NCBI RefSeq assembly: GCF_000372485.1
Contig: NZ_AQVA01000005.1
Span: 1-64,000, forward strand
Direction: 5' to 3'
From: Oenococcus oeni DSM 20252 = AWRIB129
GTDB taxonomy: Bacteria; Bacillota; Bacilli; Lactobacillales; Lactobacillaceae
DNA: 64,000 nt
Position numbers and translations under genes: made by a program. Within the stretch, counting starts at the first letter, position 1, and each line of letters opens with the position of its first letter. This document shows, piece by piece, positions 18,701-26,709 of the stretch. Below the pieces are notes generated by a model that saw only the letters and a list, made by a program, of their open reading frames with translations, was not told the origin of the DNA and made no database searches.

Positions 18701-19316
18701 CAAGGGGTTGCAAACGATCGGAAATTTCTTTGATAATATCAAGTAAACGATCCAAATTTTCCTGAGTCTGAAGTAATTGATTTTGACTTTTGTTTTTATT
18801 TTGTTTGTATTTAAAAACACCGGCAACATCCTCGATAATTGCTCGGCGATCTTCGGCTTTAGCGTTAAAAATAGCTTCAACTTTGCCCTGATTAATAATC
18901 GAAAAAGATTCACGACCCAATCCAGTATCGACAAAAAGATCGGTAATATCTTTTAAACGGGACTTAACTCCATTGATTAGATATTCAGCATCCCCATTGC
19001 GATACAAACGGCGGGAAATTTGTACTTCGTCAAAAGCTGAATGCAGGTAGTGGTCAGAATTATCAATTGTCATCGAAACCGAAGCCCGGCCTAAGGCTGG
19101 TCGTTTTTTTGAGCCGCCAAAAATAACATCAGCCATTGTATTGCCACGCAAACCCTTAGCCGATTGTTCACCCATTACCCAACGAATCGCCTCAATAATA
19201 TTTGATTTTCCAGAACCGTTTGGTCCAACGATTCCAGTCATGCCAGGCATAAAATCAATGACTGTCTTATCAGCAAAGGACTTAAAACCATTAATTTCCA
19301 ATGACTTTAATTTCAT
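15762..19316 (-). CDS. smc: Chromosome segregation protein SMC
   Basis: SMC is the ATPase of the bacterial condensin that folds and separates chromosomes together with ScpA and ScpB (not in this window). The 1184-residue protein has the Walker A motif GPNGSGKSN (32-40) and long Gln/Lys/Glu-rich coiled coils. A hinge domain lies near 510-640 (GLFGTVAELIKVD... GGSITGG), and the C-terminal signature LLSGGEKALTA is followed by Walker B FAILDETEAALDESN. Length is standard. It overlaps both neighbours (rnc and ftsY) by four bases, so the operon is tightly coupled. Confidence 0.97.
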   Translation of the reverse strand: MKLKSLEINGFKSFADKTVIDFMPGMTGIVGPNGSGKSNIIEAIRWVMGEQSAKGLRGNTMADVIFGGSKKRPALGRASVSMTIDNSDHYLHSAFDEVQISRRLYRNGDAEYLINGVKSRLKDITDLFVDTGLGRESFSIINQGKVEAIFNAKAEDRRAIIEDVAGVFKYKQNKNKSQNQLLQTQENLDRLLDIIKEISDRLQPLEKQADEAEEFLSLRKQFDRLKLVKIARVKKDLSAKELTTQSEITALTKKIEQVEKKLGDKTSKEDLIDSQSNELESKLNNLNHLVEELTQKYEHALGENNLQKQKRDSLEHNRDLLNSEQTKLKQQLQELADKTNRLKQQIEEEKKSQEKAEQQVKEITDKLAKSGQLSEQDKLANLRNNYVQSMQDAASLSNQLINLDKEKLRYDARKKSLSTLSQQLKEKLSEKRAALNKIENSESASKDSKDLEEQSAHFSKQLNQKKAELSALEKQHSDLLASYNQIRIRSESLQNANANLDLFVGVRNLLANRQSFPGLFGTVAELIKVDAQYALAIETALGAGLQNIVVDSQSTAKKAIEFLTSRRLGRVTFLPIEVIKARYLPANIRSQLDQEKDFIGIGAALIRSEKKYSNIIENLLGTTLIAANLNAAFRISKLLNQRYRVVTIDGHIVNAGGSITGGANRHQSGLLSKRAELDQLNKQLDDLKKEGQKVNQLIDDSQKEIAVDENKFIELRNSIVAKKESLQLQVGGKKIAEDALNQAEKQFQSNQLEINQLEDEFSSIPKTREKLAAQVESLQEKNDQLSSEINTLEVSLLDARSSAKQQNSRLLTSRENLAAIKVQIQADSKQAGELSDQKNRLGNELSDNQKQIDLLNNQLEVLDNTLKNTGNAEQISDNLKSVNLNRDQFVEKKQKLNQEENSLKVEINQLQLELRQLLDRKNRFDTKLATVKSRLDENLQDLKDIGEPDISKLDLLEKEDFQSIFSRLNALKSELAKHNAVNLAAIDELKRVKERYDFLTGQRDDLITASENLKVAMQEMDHEVVTRFKKTFDAVAEQFKRTFSELFAGGQASLELTDPKDLLTSGIEIRVQPPGKKLQRLSLLSGGEKALTAIALLLAILLVHPVPFAILDETEAALDESNVDNFGRFLRDFGENTQFIVITHRKGTMRYANVLYGVTMQEPGVSTMVSVDLEKAGTALEDVK

Positions 19317-20008
19317 CTGGGCGTCACATCCTGATAGGCTTTTTTAGCAGCCCGCTTTTCGGCGATTTTTATTGAGCGTCCGGAACCGGAACCAATTGCT
19401 TTATCGTTTACGAAGACAGTTACTTCAAAATGCGGTTTTTGGGGGTCGGAAAGATCTTCATTTTCAACTTTATATTCAATATCAACCGAGCCGGCCTTTT
19501 GAAGCAATTCCTGTAATTTGGATTTGTAATCAATAAATTCTTCAAAAAAACCTTCATCGATCGCTGGAAAAAAGGCCTTATTTAAAAAAGTAAAAACCGC
19601 TTTAGCGCCTTGATCCTTATATAAAGCACCGATAAATGCTTCCCAAATATCTTCCAAGAGACTATCGCGATTACGAGCTCCGGAAAGTTCCTCACCTTTT
19701 CCCAAACGAATATAACGGTTAAAACCGGCCAATCTGGCAAAATGAGAGAAAGACTTGCTTTGTACCATCGCAATTCGCATTTCTGTCAACTGGCCTTCTT
19801 CCCAAGCAGGATAGCGAGTAAATAAATAGTCGGCCACAATCAATTGCATAACAGAATCGCCTAAAAACTCCAGTCGCTGATAGTCGCGACCCTTTTCTTC
19901 AGGATGTTCATTTAAATAATTGCCCTGAGTAAAAGCCTCAAGCAATAAATCCTGATTAGCAAATTCAATTCCAAAATCTTCTTTTATACCTTTTTGAATA
20001 TTATTCAT
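19313..20008 (-). CDS. rnc: Ribonuclease III
   Basis: RNase III cleaves double-stranded RNA in rRNA precursors and structured mRNAs. I start it at the ATG at 20008 (231 aa, MNNIQKGIKEDFGIEF) because an AAGGG site lies just before it; upstream codons to 20044 run through the stem of a terminator hairpin. The signature RLEFLGDSVMQLIV, the second acidic site LLEDIWEAFIGALY and a C-terminal double-stranded RNA-binding domain (KSKLQELLQKAG ... RAAKKAYQDV) are present. It is the first gene of the smc-ftsY-ffh operon. A TATAAT lies at 20019-20024, only 10 bases before the ATG. Confidence 0.96.
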   Translation of the reverse strand: MNNIQKGIKEDFGIEFANQDLLLEAFTQGNYLNEHPEEKGRDYQRLEFLGDSVMQLIVADYLFTRYPAWEEGQLTEMRIAMVQSKSFSHFARLAGFNRYIRLGKGEELSGARNRDSLLEDIWEAFIGALYKDQGAKAVFTFLNKAFFPAIDEGFFEEFIDYKSKLQELLQKAGSVDIEYKVENEDLSDPQKPHFEVTVFVNDKAIGSGSGRSIKIAEKRAAKKAYQDVTPR

Positions 20009-20028
20009 TAACCCTTCAATTATATCAA

Positions 20029-20054
20029 AATGCCCATCAGACAAAGACAGACGG
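20029..20054. terminator. Stem-loop between the DUF4064-like gene and rnc
   Basis: AAAATGCCC and GGGCATTTT pair around an interrupted loop. T-rich bases lie on both sides (TTTT before rnc on the minus strand, TTTTCATTTT on the plus strand). It probably ends the recG-plsX-acpP transcript before rnc. Confidence 0.7.
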
Positions 20055-20060
20055 GCATTT

Positions 20061-20651
20061 TCATTTTATTAATTTTAATAGATCGCTTTTTCTAGAAGAC
20101 TTTTTATACTTGATTCCTTTTGAATCAAGATAGGCTCTGATTTCGACAACTGTATTATCCATATTTGGTAATTCTTCGGTTCGATCGGGATACAAATCAG
20201 CTGCTGTTATTTTCCCGGCGCCGACATAATTATCCTTAGAATCACCTTCATTCTTAATTAAAGGACCCTTTTTGCGGGCTACCAGAAGAAAGATTCCGGC
20301 CAGCAAATAAAGAAAAGGCGTTAACCAAAAGAGGATGGCAACAATCGAAAAAACCGCAGCAATTATTCCAAGAATGTGACCTGTTAGAGGATAATCGACC
20401 CGGCGAAAATTTATCAAACCGATAATATGCAGAATCAGCATTATCGAGCCAGGGACCGTCATTAATAAAACACCCCAGATCAAAAGTGCGGCTTGCAAAT
20501 TATTTTTTCCAAAATCCGCTATCTCGGCTGAAGTCAGATAATTACTACCTAGGGTAATTAACCCATAAAATAATCCGCTAAGAATTCCAAGAAAATCCAA
20601 AACGACCGTGATGATTTTTAAAGATTGAAAAGGTTCTCGAGTGTTTCTCAT
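20061..20651 (-). CDS. Membrane protein (DUF4064-like) with a C-terminal HeH/LEM-type motif
   Basis: This 196-residue protein is not recognised beyond domains. It has three or four hydrophobic helices (about 10-35, 50-80, 93-125), a layout reminiscent of DUF4064 membrane proteins. A polar linker follows, and the last 30 residues (VEIRAYLDSKGIKYKKSSRK... DLLKLIK) resemble the HeH/LEM fold, a small helix-extended-helix module found in phage and cell-wall-associated proteins. The gene overlaps acpP by four bases, so it is co-expressed with plsX and acpP. A role in membrane or lipid homeostasis is only suggested by the neighbours. Confidence 0.65.
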   Translation of the reverse strand: MRNTREPFQSLKIITVVLDFLGILSGLFYGLITLGSNYLTSAEIADFGKNNLQAALLIWGVLLMTVPGSIMLILHIIGLINFRRVDYPLTGHILGIIAAVFSIVAILFWLTPFLYLLAGIFLLVARKKGPLIKNEGDSKDNYVGAGKITAADLYPDRTEELPNMDNTVVEIRAYLDSKGIKYKKSSRKSDLLKLIK

Positions 20652-20902
20652 GAAGCTTTTTTACTCGCATGATCATAGAGATAGTCGACAGTCGATTGGA
20701 AAGTAATCAGCTTGGCAGCATCGTCATCGGAAATTTCAATATCATATTTATCTTCTAATTCCATCACCAATTCAACAAAATCGATTGAATCGGCGTTGAC
20801 ATCCTTTGTAAAATCCAAATCCGGGGTAATTTTTGATTTTGATAAACCAAAGCGTTTAGAAACTTCATCTGCTAGTTGAGCAGCAATTTCATCTTTATTC
20901 AT
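20648..20902 (-). CDS. acpP: Acyl carrier protein
   Basis: This 84-residue acidic protein carries acyl chains as thioesters on a 4-phosphopantetheine arm. The attachment serine lies in VNADSIDFVELVMELED (the usual DSL is DSI here). Length and charge are typical. It overlaps plsX upstream and the membrane-protein gene downstream by four bases each. The plsX-acpP pairing is the usual arrangement for phospholipid acyl transfer in Firmicutes. Confidence 0.93.
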   Translation of the reverse strand: MNKDEIAAQLADEVSKRFGLSKSKITPDLDFTKDVNADSIDFVELVMELEDKYDIEISDDDAAKLITFQSTVDYLYDHASKKAS

Positions 20903-21945
20903 TTCTCCTCCAAAATAATCTTGAATTGATCTTTGTTTTCATCAACATATTTAGTAATATCGGGAACCAAATTCGACTCCAGCATTATCTTGATTTGACC
21001 AATTGTATTGGAAACAGTCTTTGCTTTTGCTGATCCGTGCGTCTTGACAACTGGTGCCTTGACACCGGCGATTACGGCTCCACCTGCGTTATTATAGTCC
21101 AGCACCGAAGAAAATTCTTTTAGGGCCGGTTTAACCAAAGCGGCGCCGATTTTCGTCTTCAAACTACCATTCACAAGAATCTTTCTTAAACCGGCAAACA
21201 TTGTTAAAGCTGTTCCTTCAATCGCTTTTAAAGCAGCATTTCCGGAAAAACCATCGGCAACAACCACATCGGCATGGCCATTTAATAATTCCCGGCTTTC
21301 AATATTTCCAGTGAAATTAAGTTGCTTGCCGTTCTTTAAAAGTTGATAGGCTTGAATATGAATTTTATCGCCTTTATCCTCTTCAGTTCCGTTATTCAAT
21401 AATTTAACTTCCGGATTCGGCTTTTTTAAAACGTGCGTTGCATAGAAATTACCAAGCACCGCAAATTGATAAAGGTAACTTGGTTTGACCTCGGCATTAG
21501 CGCCCACGTCCATAAAAACCCATTGGCGTTTGGGGTCATCGACCGACGGCAACACCGTTAACAGTCCGGGACGTTCAATTCCTGATATTCGGCCGACAAT
21601 AAAAATGCCACTGGCTAAAAGTGCTCCGGTATTTCCGGCCGAAAATAAGGCATCGGCGCTTCCACCTTTGACAGCATTAGTGGCAACAACCATTGAAGAA
21701 TCCTTTTTCTTGCGTACAGCCTTAACGGGTTCTTCACCCATTTCAATCATCTCGGTTGTGTTAATGATCTTAATTCTGTCCTGTTTGGTCTCGCCAATCA
21801 GTTCAAGAATCTTTCCTTTGTCACCGTATAGATTCAAATGCAAATTCTTGTATTTGTCCCGGGCCAGCAAGGCCCCTTTCACGATCTCTTCCGGCGCATT
21901 ATCGCCGCCCATTGCATCAATAGCAATTGTATATGTTTTATCCAT
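20899..21945 (-). CDS. plsX: Phosphate acyltransferase PlsX
   Basis: PlsX makes acyl-phosphate from acyl-ACP, the first step of phosphatidic acid synthesis through PlsY. The 348-residue protein starts with the family pattern IAIDAMGGDNAPEEIVKGA and contains ALFSAGNTGALLASG and VVADGFSGNAALKAIEG. Its ATG shares one base with the recG stop codon. It is coupled to acpP and follows recG as in many lactobacilli. Confidence 0.96.
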   Translation of the reverse strand: MDKTYTIAIDAMGGDNAPEEIVKGALLARDKYKNLHLNLYGDKGKILELIGETKQDRIKIINTTEMIEMGEEPVKAVRKKKDSSMVVATNAVKGGSADALFSAGNTGALLASGIFIVGRISGIERPGLLTVLPSVDDPKRQWVFMDVGANAEVKPSYLYQFAVLGNFYATHVLKKPNPEVKLLNNGTEEDKGDKIHIQAYQLLKNGKQLNFTGNIESRELLNGHADVVVADGFSGNAALKAIEGTALTMFAGLRKILVNGSLKTKIGAALVKPALKEFSSVLDYNNAGGAVIAGVKAPVVKTHGSAKAKTVSNTIGQIKIMLESNLVPDITKYVDENKDQFKIILEEK

Positions 21946-23975
21946 TAATCAAAGTCCTTATATCGATACATCGTTAACGACAAATATTTTACCAGTTCAG
22001 CGTTTTCTTTGTCAGCATCCCAGTTAGACTGGCTCGTAATTTCGATCGCCGATTGTTGAGCTGTTTCCATCATTTTTAAATCATGGATTGGATCGCCAAC
22101 ATTAAATTCCGGCATCCCAGCTTGTTTTATTCCAATTACATCGCCCGGCCCCCGCAGCTTCAAATCCTTTTCCGCCAAAGCAAAACCATCGTTCGTAGAA
22201 ACAATTGCCTCCATTCGGTCGATTCCATATTGGGTTTTGGGATCGGAAACAAGAATAGCATAAGACTGTTTCTTGCCGCGACCAACCCGTCCCCGCAACT
22301 GGTGCAACTGAGCAATGCCGAAACGGTCGGCATCCAGGATTACCATAATCGTGGCATTCTTGATATCGACACCAACTTCAATCACGGTCGTCGTAACCAG
22401 TACCTGCACTCGGTTGGTTGAAAAATCGTTAATCACCTGCTGCTTTTCATCATTCGTCAACCGCCCATGAAGTAGACCGATCCGATAAGGTTTTAATTCT
22501 TCTTTTAAACGGTCATAAATTAAAACGGCATTCTGAACATCCAAAGTCTCCGATTCTTCAATCAATGGGGTAACAACATAAACTTGAGCCCCAGCGGCTA
22601 ATTGTGTTTTCACCCAATCAAAAACATTATCAAATTGATTGCTTTTAACCCATTTAGTGATAATTGGACGGCGCCCGTTAGGCAATTGATCAATTGTTGA
22701 AACATCCATTTCACCATAAGCGGTAATCGCTAATGTACGTGGAATCGGAGTTGCCGTCATGGCCAAGATATCTGGATTTTGTCCTTGTTCCCGTAATCTT
22801 GCTCGCTGCTTGACGCCAAACCGATGCTGCTCGTCAATGACGGCCAAACCCAAATTATAAAAATGAACATCCGCTTGAATCAGAGCATGAGTGCCAACGG
22901 CAATATCGATCTCGCCACTTTCCAGATCTGCTAAAATCTGCCGCCGAGCTGCCGCCTTGAGACCCGAGGTCAACAATTCAATCCTAAGATTGAGTCCGGC
23001 CGATTGATATAAATTGCTGAGATTAATAGCGTGTTGTTGAGCAAGAATTTCCGTTGGTACCATAATCGCTGCCTGAAGACCGGCACTATAACAAGCCAAC
23101 ATCGCAATAGCGGCTACGACCGTCTTGCCGGAACCAACATCCCCCTGCAACAAACGATTCATATGAATCGGCCGTTTTAAATCCAATAAAATTTCCTGAA
23201 TAACTTTTTTTTGCGCATCAGTTAGGGAATAAGGAAGTTTTGCAATAAAGTCATTGAGAATTTCTGAATTGTATTCAATTTCCCTGCCACGGTTTTTTCC
23301 AGCAGAAATTCTCATTAACTGTAAACGCATCTGGAAAATAAAAAACTCTTCGAAAGCAGCCGAACGACGTGCCAGCTTGGCATTCTCAGCCGAATCGGGA
23401 AAATGCATATCGTGAATCTGTTTTTTTCGTGATAGCAAGCGATAAGCCAACATCAATCTTCTTGGAATAATATCATTAATTTGATCGGCATATTTAGCAT
23501 AGGCATTTTCAATCAATTGTTGAATCGTTTTTTGATGAATCGCCTGATTTGATGGGTAAATTGCCGCTAATGAATCATTCTCGGCGTGAATGATTCTCTG
23601 GCCCTTTAAAGCTTCATGAACAGCATCATAAGTCCCGAAGATCGCCATTTCCTTTCCAATTTCAATCTGTTCTTTTAACCAAGGCTGATTAAAAAAAGAG
23701 ACTGAAATATTATCATGCCCGATCAAAAGTCGAAAAGCAATTCTTGATTTTTTGTAACCAAATCTAGAAATGGTCGGCTGGGAACTAACCATTCCCTTAA
23801 AAGTTACCTTTTGGCCATCATCAGTTTGGCTCGGAAGACGGGACTCCAAATCATCATAACGAAAAGGATAATAAGTCAAAAGATCTTCGATATTTAAAAT
23901 TCCCAGCTGTTTTAGAATTTCAGCCCGTTTTTGTCCAACGCCGGAAAGTTCTGTAATTGAATCAAAAAGACTCAC
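21945..23975 (-). CDS. recG: ATP-dependent DNA helicase RecG
   Basis: RecG remodels stalled replication forks and Holliday junctions. The 676-residue protein has the N-terminal wedge/OB region, then the superfamily 2 helicase with LQGDVGSGKTVVA (Walker A), IDEQHRFGVKQR (DEQH box), AMTATPIPRT and the C-terminal motifs LLHGRLTNDEK and LRGRVGRG. It starts at GTG (23975), which matches the usual MSLFD start of the family. No ribosome site precedes this GTG. A TATAAT (23982-23987) ends only 6 bases before it, so the mRNA may be leaderless. Confidence 0.96.
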   Translation of the reverse strand: MSLFDSITELSGVGQKRAEILKQLGILNIEDLLTYYPFRYDDLESRLPSQTDDGQKVTFKGMVSSQPTISRFGYKKSRIAFRLLIGHDNISVSFFNQPWLKEQIEIGKEMAIFGTYDAVHEALKGQRIIHAENDSLAAIYPSNQAIHQKTIQQLIENAYAKYADQINDIIPRRLMLAYRLLSRKKQIHDMHFPDSAENAKLARRSAAFEEFFIFQMRLQLMRISAGKNRGREIEYNSEILNDFIAKLPYSLTDAQKKVIQEILLDLKRPIHMNRLLQGDVGSGKTVVAAIAMLACYSAGLQAAIMVPTEILAQQHAINLSNLYQSAGLNLRIELLTSGLKAAARRQILADLESGEIDIAVGTHALIQADVHFYNLGLAVIDEQHRFGVKQRARLREQGQNPDILAMTATPIPRTLAITAYGEMDVSTIDQLPNGRRPIITKWVKSNQFDNVFDWVKTQLAAGAQVYVVTPLIEESETLDVQNAVLIYDRLKEELKPYRIGLLHGRLTNDEKQQVINDFSTNRVQVLVTTTVIEVGVDIKNATIMVILDADRFGIAQLHQLRGRVGRGKKQSYAILVSDPKTQYGIDRMEAIVSTNDGFALAEKDLKLRGPGDVIGIKQAGMPEFNVGDPIHDLKMMETAQQSAIEITSQSNWDADKENAELVKYLSLTMYRYKDFD

Positions 23976-23981
23976 AGAAAG

Positions 23982-23987
23982 ATTATA
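23982..23987 (-). promoter_or_regulatory. -10 hexamer directly before recG
   Basis: TATAAT on the minus strand, six bases before the GTG start codon of recG. The expected transcription start is at or within one base of the GTG. The -35 region is weak. Confidence 0.45.
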
Positions 23988-24049
23988 TTACTTAAATTTA
24001 TGATTGGTTATTTAACTAAAAACAATCGGAAATACTTTTAGCACAAAAT

Positions 24050-24078
24050 AAAATAGGATGAAAAATCCATCCTATTTT
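24050..24078 (-). terminator. Terminator after fakA
   Basis: AAAATAGGATG and CATCCTATTTT form an 11-bp stem with a 7-base loop; the minus strand continues ATTTTGTG. It sits just after the fakA stop codon and separates fakA from recG. Confidence 0.85.
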
Positions 24079-24084
24079 TAAAAG

Positions 24085-25749
24085 TTATTCGACCGAAATC
24101 AAGAAAGGATATAAGGGCTGGTCGCCTTCGTGAATTTCCGTTTCCAAATTGTTATCAAGTTTGGAAATTGCCTTGGTCAGTTGCTCGGACTCTTTTTGAT
24201 TTGATTGGCTACCATAAATTATTGTTACGATTTCTGAATCGTCATCAAGCATCGCCTTCACGGAATTAATCGCTACGTCTCTCAAACGGCGGCCATTGGC
24301 CTGAATTTTGCCGTCAACGATTCCGATATATTCGCCACGTTTGATACTTTTGCCGTCAATACTAGTATCACGAACTGCTTTGGTGACTTCGGCTGATTTA
24401 ACAGTTGAGAGCTGAGCCGTCATTTCGCTTGCGTTTTCTTTTACATCTGCATCTGGATTAAAGCCCAACATTGCAGTTAAACCTTGCTGAATTGTTTTTG
24501 ATTTAACAATTTCAACCGGAATTTTCGACATATCGGCAGCTTGACTGGCAGCCATAAATATATTGGCATTATTAGGAATAATAATCGCATTTTTCGCTTT
24601 GCTAGATGTAATTGCGTTTAACAAATCTTTTGTTGAAGGATTCATTGTCTGGCCGCCGGTTATTACGTCGGTGACACCCATCGATTTGAAAAGTTCCGAA
24701 ACTCCATGACCGGAAGCAACCGTGATAACAGCCGTTTCTATTGGTTTTTTAGGCTGACTGGCCTGTTCTTTGGCAACTCGATCAATTACTGCCTGTTGCT
24801 GATCGCGCATGTTGTCTATCTTGACCCACTTGATCGAGCCATAATGAGTTGCTTCGGTTAAAATTGCACCGGGATCTTCCGTGTGAACATGAGTCTTGAC
24901 CAAACCGTCATCGGCGATAACCAGAAGAGAATCACCTTTCTTCGATAAATAACTATAGAATTTATCATAATTCCATTCGCGATCATAGGTTGATCCTTTA
25001 CCGGTCTCAAAAAGAATCGTTGTGCAATAGCCATATTTAATGTCTTTGGGGTCCAAAGAGACCTGTGCATCGAATTCATCTGTTTTTTCATCAAATTGAG
25101 CCATATCGGGAGGGGTACTCAAATCTTCTTGAGTAGTTTTTCCAGAAAGAACCTCGTACCAGGATTGGAAAACAAAGACAAGCCCCTGGCCGCCAGAATC
25201 GACTACGCCGACTTCTTTAAGAACCGGTAATAAATCAGGAGTCTTTGCCAAAGCCTCCTTTGAAGCATCCCATGTAGCTTTCGCAACATCGACTAAATCA
25301 TCTGATTGATCGGCCGCATCGCCGGCAGCAGCCGCAGATTCGCGAATAACTGTCAAAATGGTTCCCTCGGTTGGTTTCATAACAGACTTATAGGCCGATT
25401 CGGCTCCGGCTTTTAAAGCATTGGCAAACTGTTTGGCATCCAAAGTATCAAAATTAGCAACAAATTTCGTAAACCCACGCATAATTTGCGACAAAATGAC
25501 ACCGGAATTCCCGCGGGCCCCCATTAAAAGGCCTTTAGACATTGCTGCTGACAAAGCAGCGATCGAGGTTTCGGTTGAATCTCGTTCATACTGAGCCCCC
25601 GACTGCATCGTCAAACTCATATTAGTGCCTGTATCTCCATCAGGAACCGGGAAAACGTTTAACTTATTGATATGTTGTGCATTTTTCGTCAAAATTTGGG
25701 CAGCAGCATTGATCATCCTACCAAATTCGACACTCGTAATTAATTCCAT
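24085..25749 (-). CDS. fakA: Fatty acid kinase subunit FakA (DAK2/DegV-linked protein)
   Basis: This 554-residue protein has an N-terminal DhaL/DAK2 kinase domain (FPVPDGDTGTNMSLTM with the ATP-binding Asp cluster, then MSKGLLMGARGNSGVILSQ). A C-terminal part that binds the FakB lipid carrier follows. In Gram-positive bacteria FakA phosphorylates fatty acids held by FakB, feeding PlsX/PlsY. A FakB partner is not in this window. The gene lies 9 bases downstream of the Asp23-family gene with a good ribosome site. That pairing is conserved in Firmicutes. Confidence 0.92.
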   Translation of the reverse strand: MELITSVEFGRMINAAAQILTKNAQHINKLNVFPVPDGDTGTNMSLTMQSGAQYERDSTETSIAALSAAMSKGLLMGARGNSGVILSQIMRGFTKFVANFDTLDAKQFANALKAGAESAYKSVMKPTEGTILTVIRESAAAAGDAADQSDDLVDVAKATWDASKEALAKTPDLLPVLKEVGVVDSGGQGLVFVFQSWYEVLSGKTTQEDLSTPPDMAQFDEKTDEFDAQVSLDPKDIKYGYCTTILFETGKGSTYDREWNYDKFYSYLSKKGDSLLVIADDGLVKTHVHTEDPGAILTEATHYGSIKWVKIDNMRDQQQAVIDRVAKEQASQPKKPIETAVITVASGHGVSELFKSMGVTDVITGGQTMNPSTKDLLNAITSSKAKNAIIIPNNANIFMAASQAADMSKIPVEIVKSKTIQQGLTAMLGFNPDADVKENASEMTAQLSTVKSAEVTKAVRDTSIDGKSIKRGEYIGIVDGKIQANGRRLRDVAINSVKAMLDDDSEIVTIIYGSQSNQKESEQLTKAISKLDNNLETEIHEGDQPLYPFLISVE

Positions 25750-25758
25750 TTGATCTCC

Positions 25759-26109
25759 TTAAGCGCGGATGCCTTCGATAGTTACATTCACTTGATTGAT
25801 TAAAACACCCAAATTTTTCTCCAAAGAATAACGGACCTGCTTTTGAACCGCCTTGGAAACTTCCGATAATTTTGCTCCATATTCAACAATAATATGTACA
25901 TCAATCGTCAGTTGATCGTTTTCTTCCGACACAAGAATTCCACGACCATAATTAGGGCGCTGGAGTACATGATTAACACCATCTTTAAAAGATTTGGATG
26001 CCATACCAACAACACCAAAAGACTCAGAAGCTGCTGTTCCAACGATTGTTGAAATAACATCATCACCAATGTTTACTTGACCAATCTTAGTCTTCATCTT
26101 CAAACTCAT
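25759..26109 (-). CDS. Asp23/Gls24 family envelope stress protein
   Basis: This 116-residue protein has the Asp23 domain (GDDVISTIVGTAASESFGVVGMASKSF ... VHIIVEYGAKLSEVSKAVQKQV). Members form membrane-associated layers, or are small partner proteins, in Gram-positive cells and are often induced by stress. It is encoded directly before fakA, as in Bacillus (yloU-yloV) and lactobacilli. No transmembrane helix is present, so membrane association would need a partner. Confidence 0.93.
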   Translation of the reverse strand: MSLKMKTKIGQVNIGDDVISTIVGTAASESFGVVGMASKSFKDGVNHVLQRPNYGRGILVSEENDQLTIDVHIIVEYGAKLSEVSKAVQKQVRYSLEKNLGVLINQVNVTIEGIRA

Positions 26110-26170
26110 GATTTTACCTCTGACTAAATTCTAACAGTATTTATGTCTTGAACCTTGGAATCACAAATAT

Positions 26171-26192
26171 AAAAAAGCCGCTCAGGGCGGCT
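26171..26192 (-). terminator. Terminator after rpmB
   Basis: AGCCGC-CCTGA-GCGGCT followed by TTTTTT on the minus strand, a few bases after the rpmB stop codon. This makes rpmB a single-gene unit. Confidence 0.9.
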
Positions 26193-26195
26193 AAC

Positions 26196-26396
26196 TTATA
26201 CTCGTTCGATCGAACCGTTCTTCAAGCCTGCACGTAAAGTACGAGCAGTCAGATAAACGGTTTTGGCAGCGTCGCCATTGATTTTAACGGTCACTTTTTG
26301 CAAATTCGGCTTCCACGAACGACGATTGGCATTCAAAGCGTGTGAACGTTGATTACCAAAACGAGTACGCGCGCCAGTAATAGCATCTTTTGCCAT
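26196..26396 (-). CDS. rpmB: 50S ribosomal protein L28
   Basis: This small basic protein (66 aa) of the large ribosomal subunit has the family start [33 protein letters not shown]. The zinc-ribbon cysteines seen in some L28 proteins are absent, as in many lactic acid bacteria. It has a GGAGG site and its own promoter (TTGCAT/TAGAAT, 26424-26452). The gene is diverged from tRNA-Leu and ends at its own terminator. Confidence 0.96.
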   Translation of the reverse strand: MAKDAITGARTRFGNQRSHALNANRRSWKPNLQKVTVKINGDAAKTVYLTARTLRAGLKNGSIERV

Positions 26397-26423
26397 AGCG
26401 TCCTCCTTACATGTAACTGTTAA

Positions 26424-26452
26424 ATTCTATCCGATTTGTCTGATAAATGCAA
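26424..26452 (-). promoter_or_regulatory. Promoter of rpmB
   Basis: Minus-strand TTGCAT (26447-26452) and TAGAAT (26424-26429) with exactly 17 bases between them. The transcript would start about 20 bases before the rpmB ATG. Confidence 0.75.
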
Positions 26453-26468
26453 ATATTAATTCGTTATC

Positions 26469-26670
26469 TTGAAAACTTAATTTTAATTTTCATTTAATTT
26501 CCTTTTTAATTTCCTTTAATATTCAATTTTGATAATAAGTCTTGTTCTAAGGGATTAAGCAGAATCCTTGAGAACAATCTTCATAAAAATTAACTATCCC
26601 TTCCAAATGGATAAAAACTTTCTCTATAAAAGAAATCCCTGACACCGAATTTTATTCGGTGTTTTTTATT
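26469..26670 (+). ncRNA. Candidate plus-strand structured small RNA upstream of tRNA-Leu
   Basis: No gene lies in this 313-base gap, but the plus strand looks like a transcription unit. It has TTGAAA (26469-26474), 18 bases, TTTAAT (26493-26498), then a long imperfect hairpin (26542-26556 with 26563-26577) and a strong terminator (26642-26662 plus a T tract). The left arm AAGGGAT can also pair with ATCCCTT at 26596-26602, so alternative folds are possible. I do not recognise the RNA family. It could be a small RNA or a leader for the tRNA, and it needs expression data. Confidence 0.35.
26642..26670 (+). terminator. Intrinsic terminator upstream of tRNA-Leu
   Basis: ACACCGAAT-TTT-ATTCGGTGT followed by TTTTTATT. 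The stem is a perfect 9 bp. It points along the plus strand, yet no plus-strand protein gene precedes it, which supports the small-RNA idea. Confidence 0.8.
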
Positions 26671-26709
26671 GCTATATTACTCAGCTGCATGATAAAATGG
26701 ATTAGTTCT

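Noticed and set aside
18220-18765. 181-codon plus-strand frame inside smc
   Set aside because: A Ser/Cys/Phe-rich frame antisense to the coiled coil of SMC; composition mirrors Lys/Glu/Gln codons.
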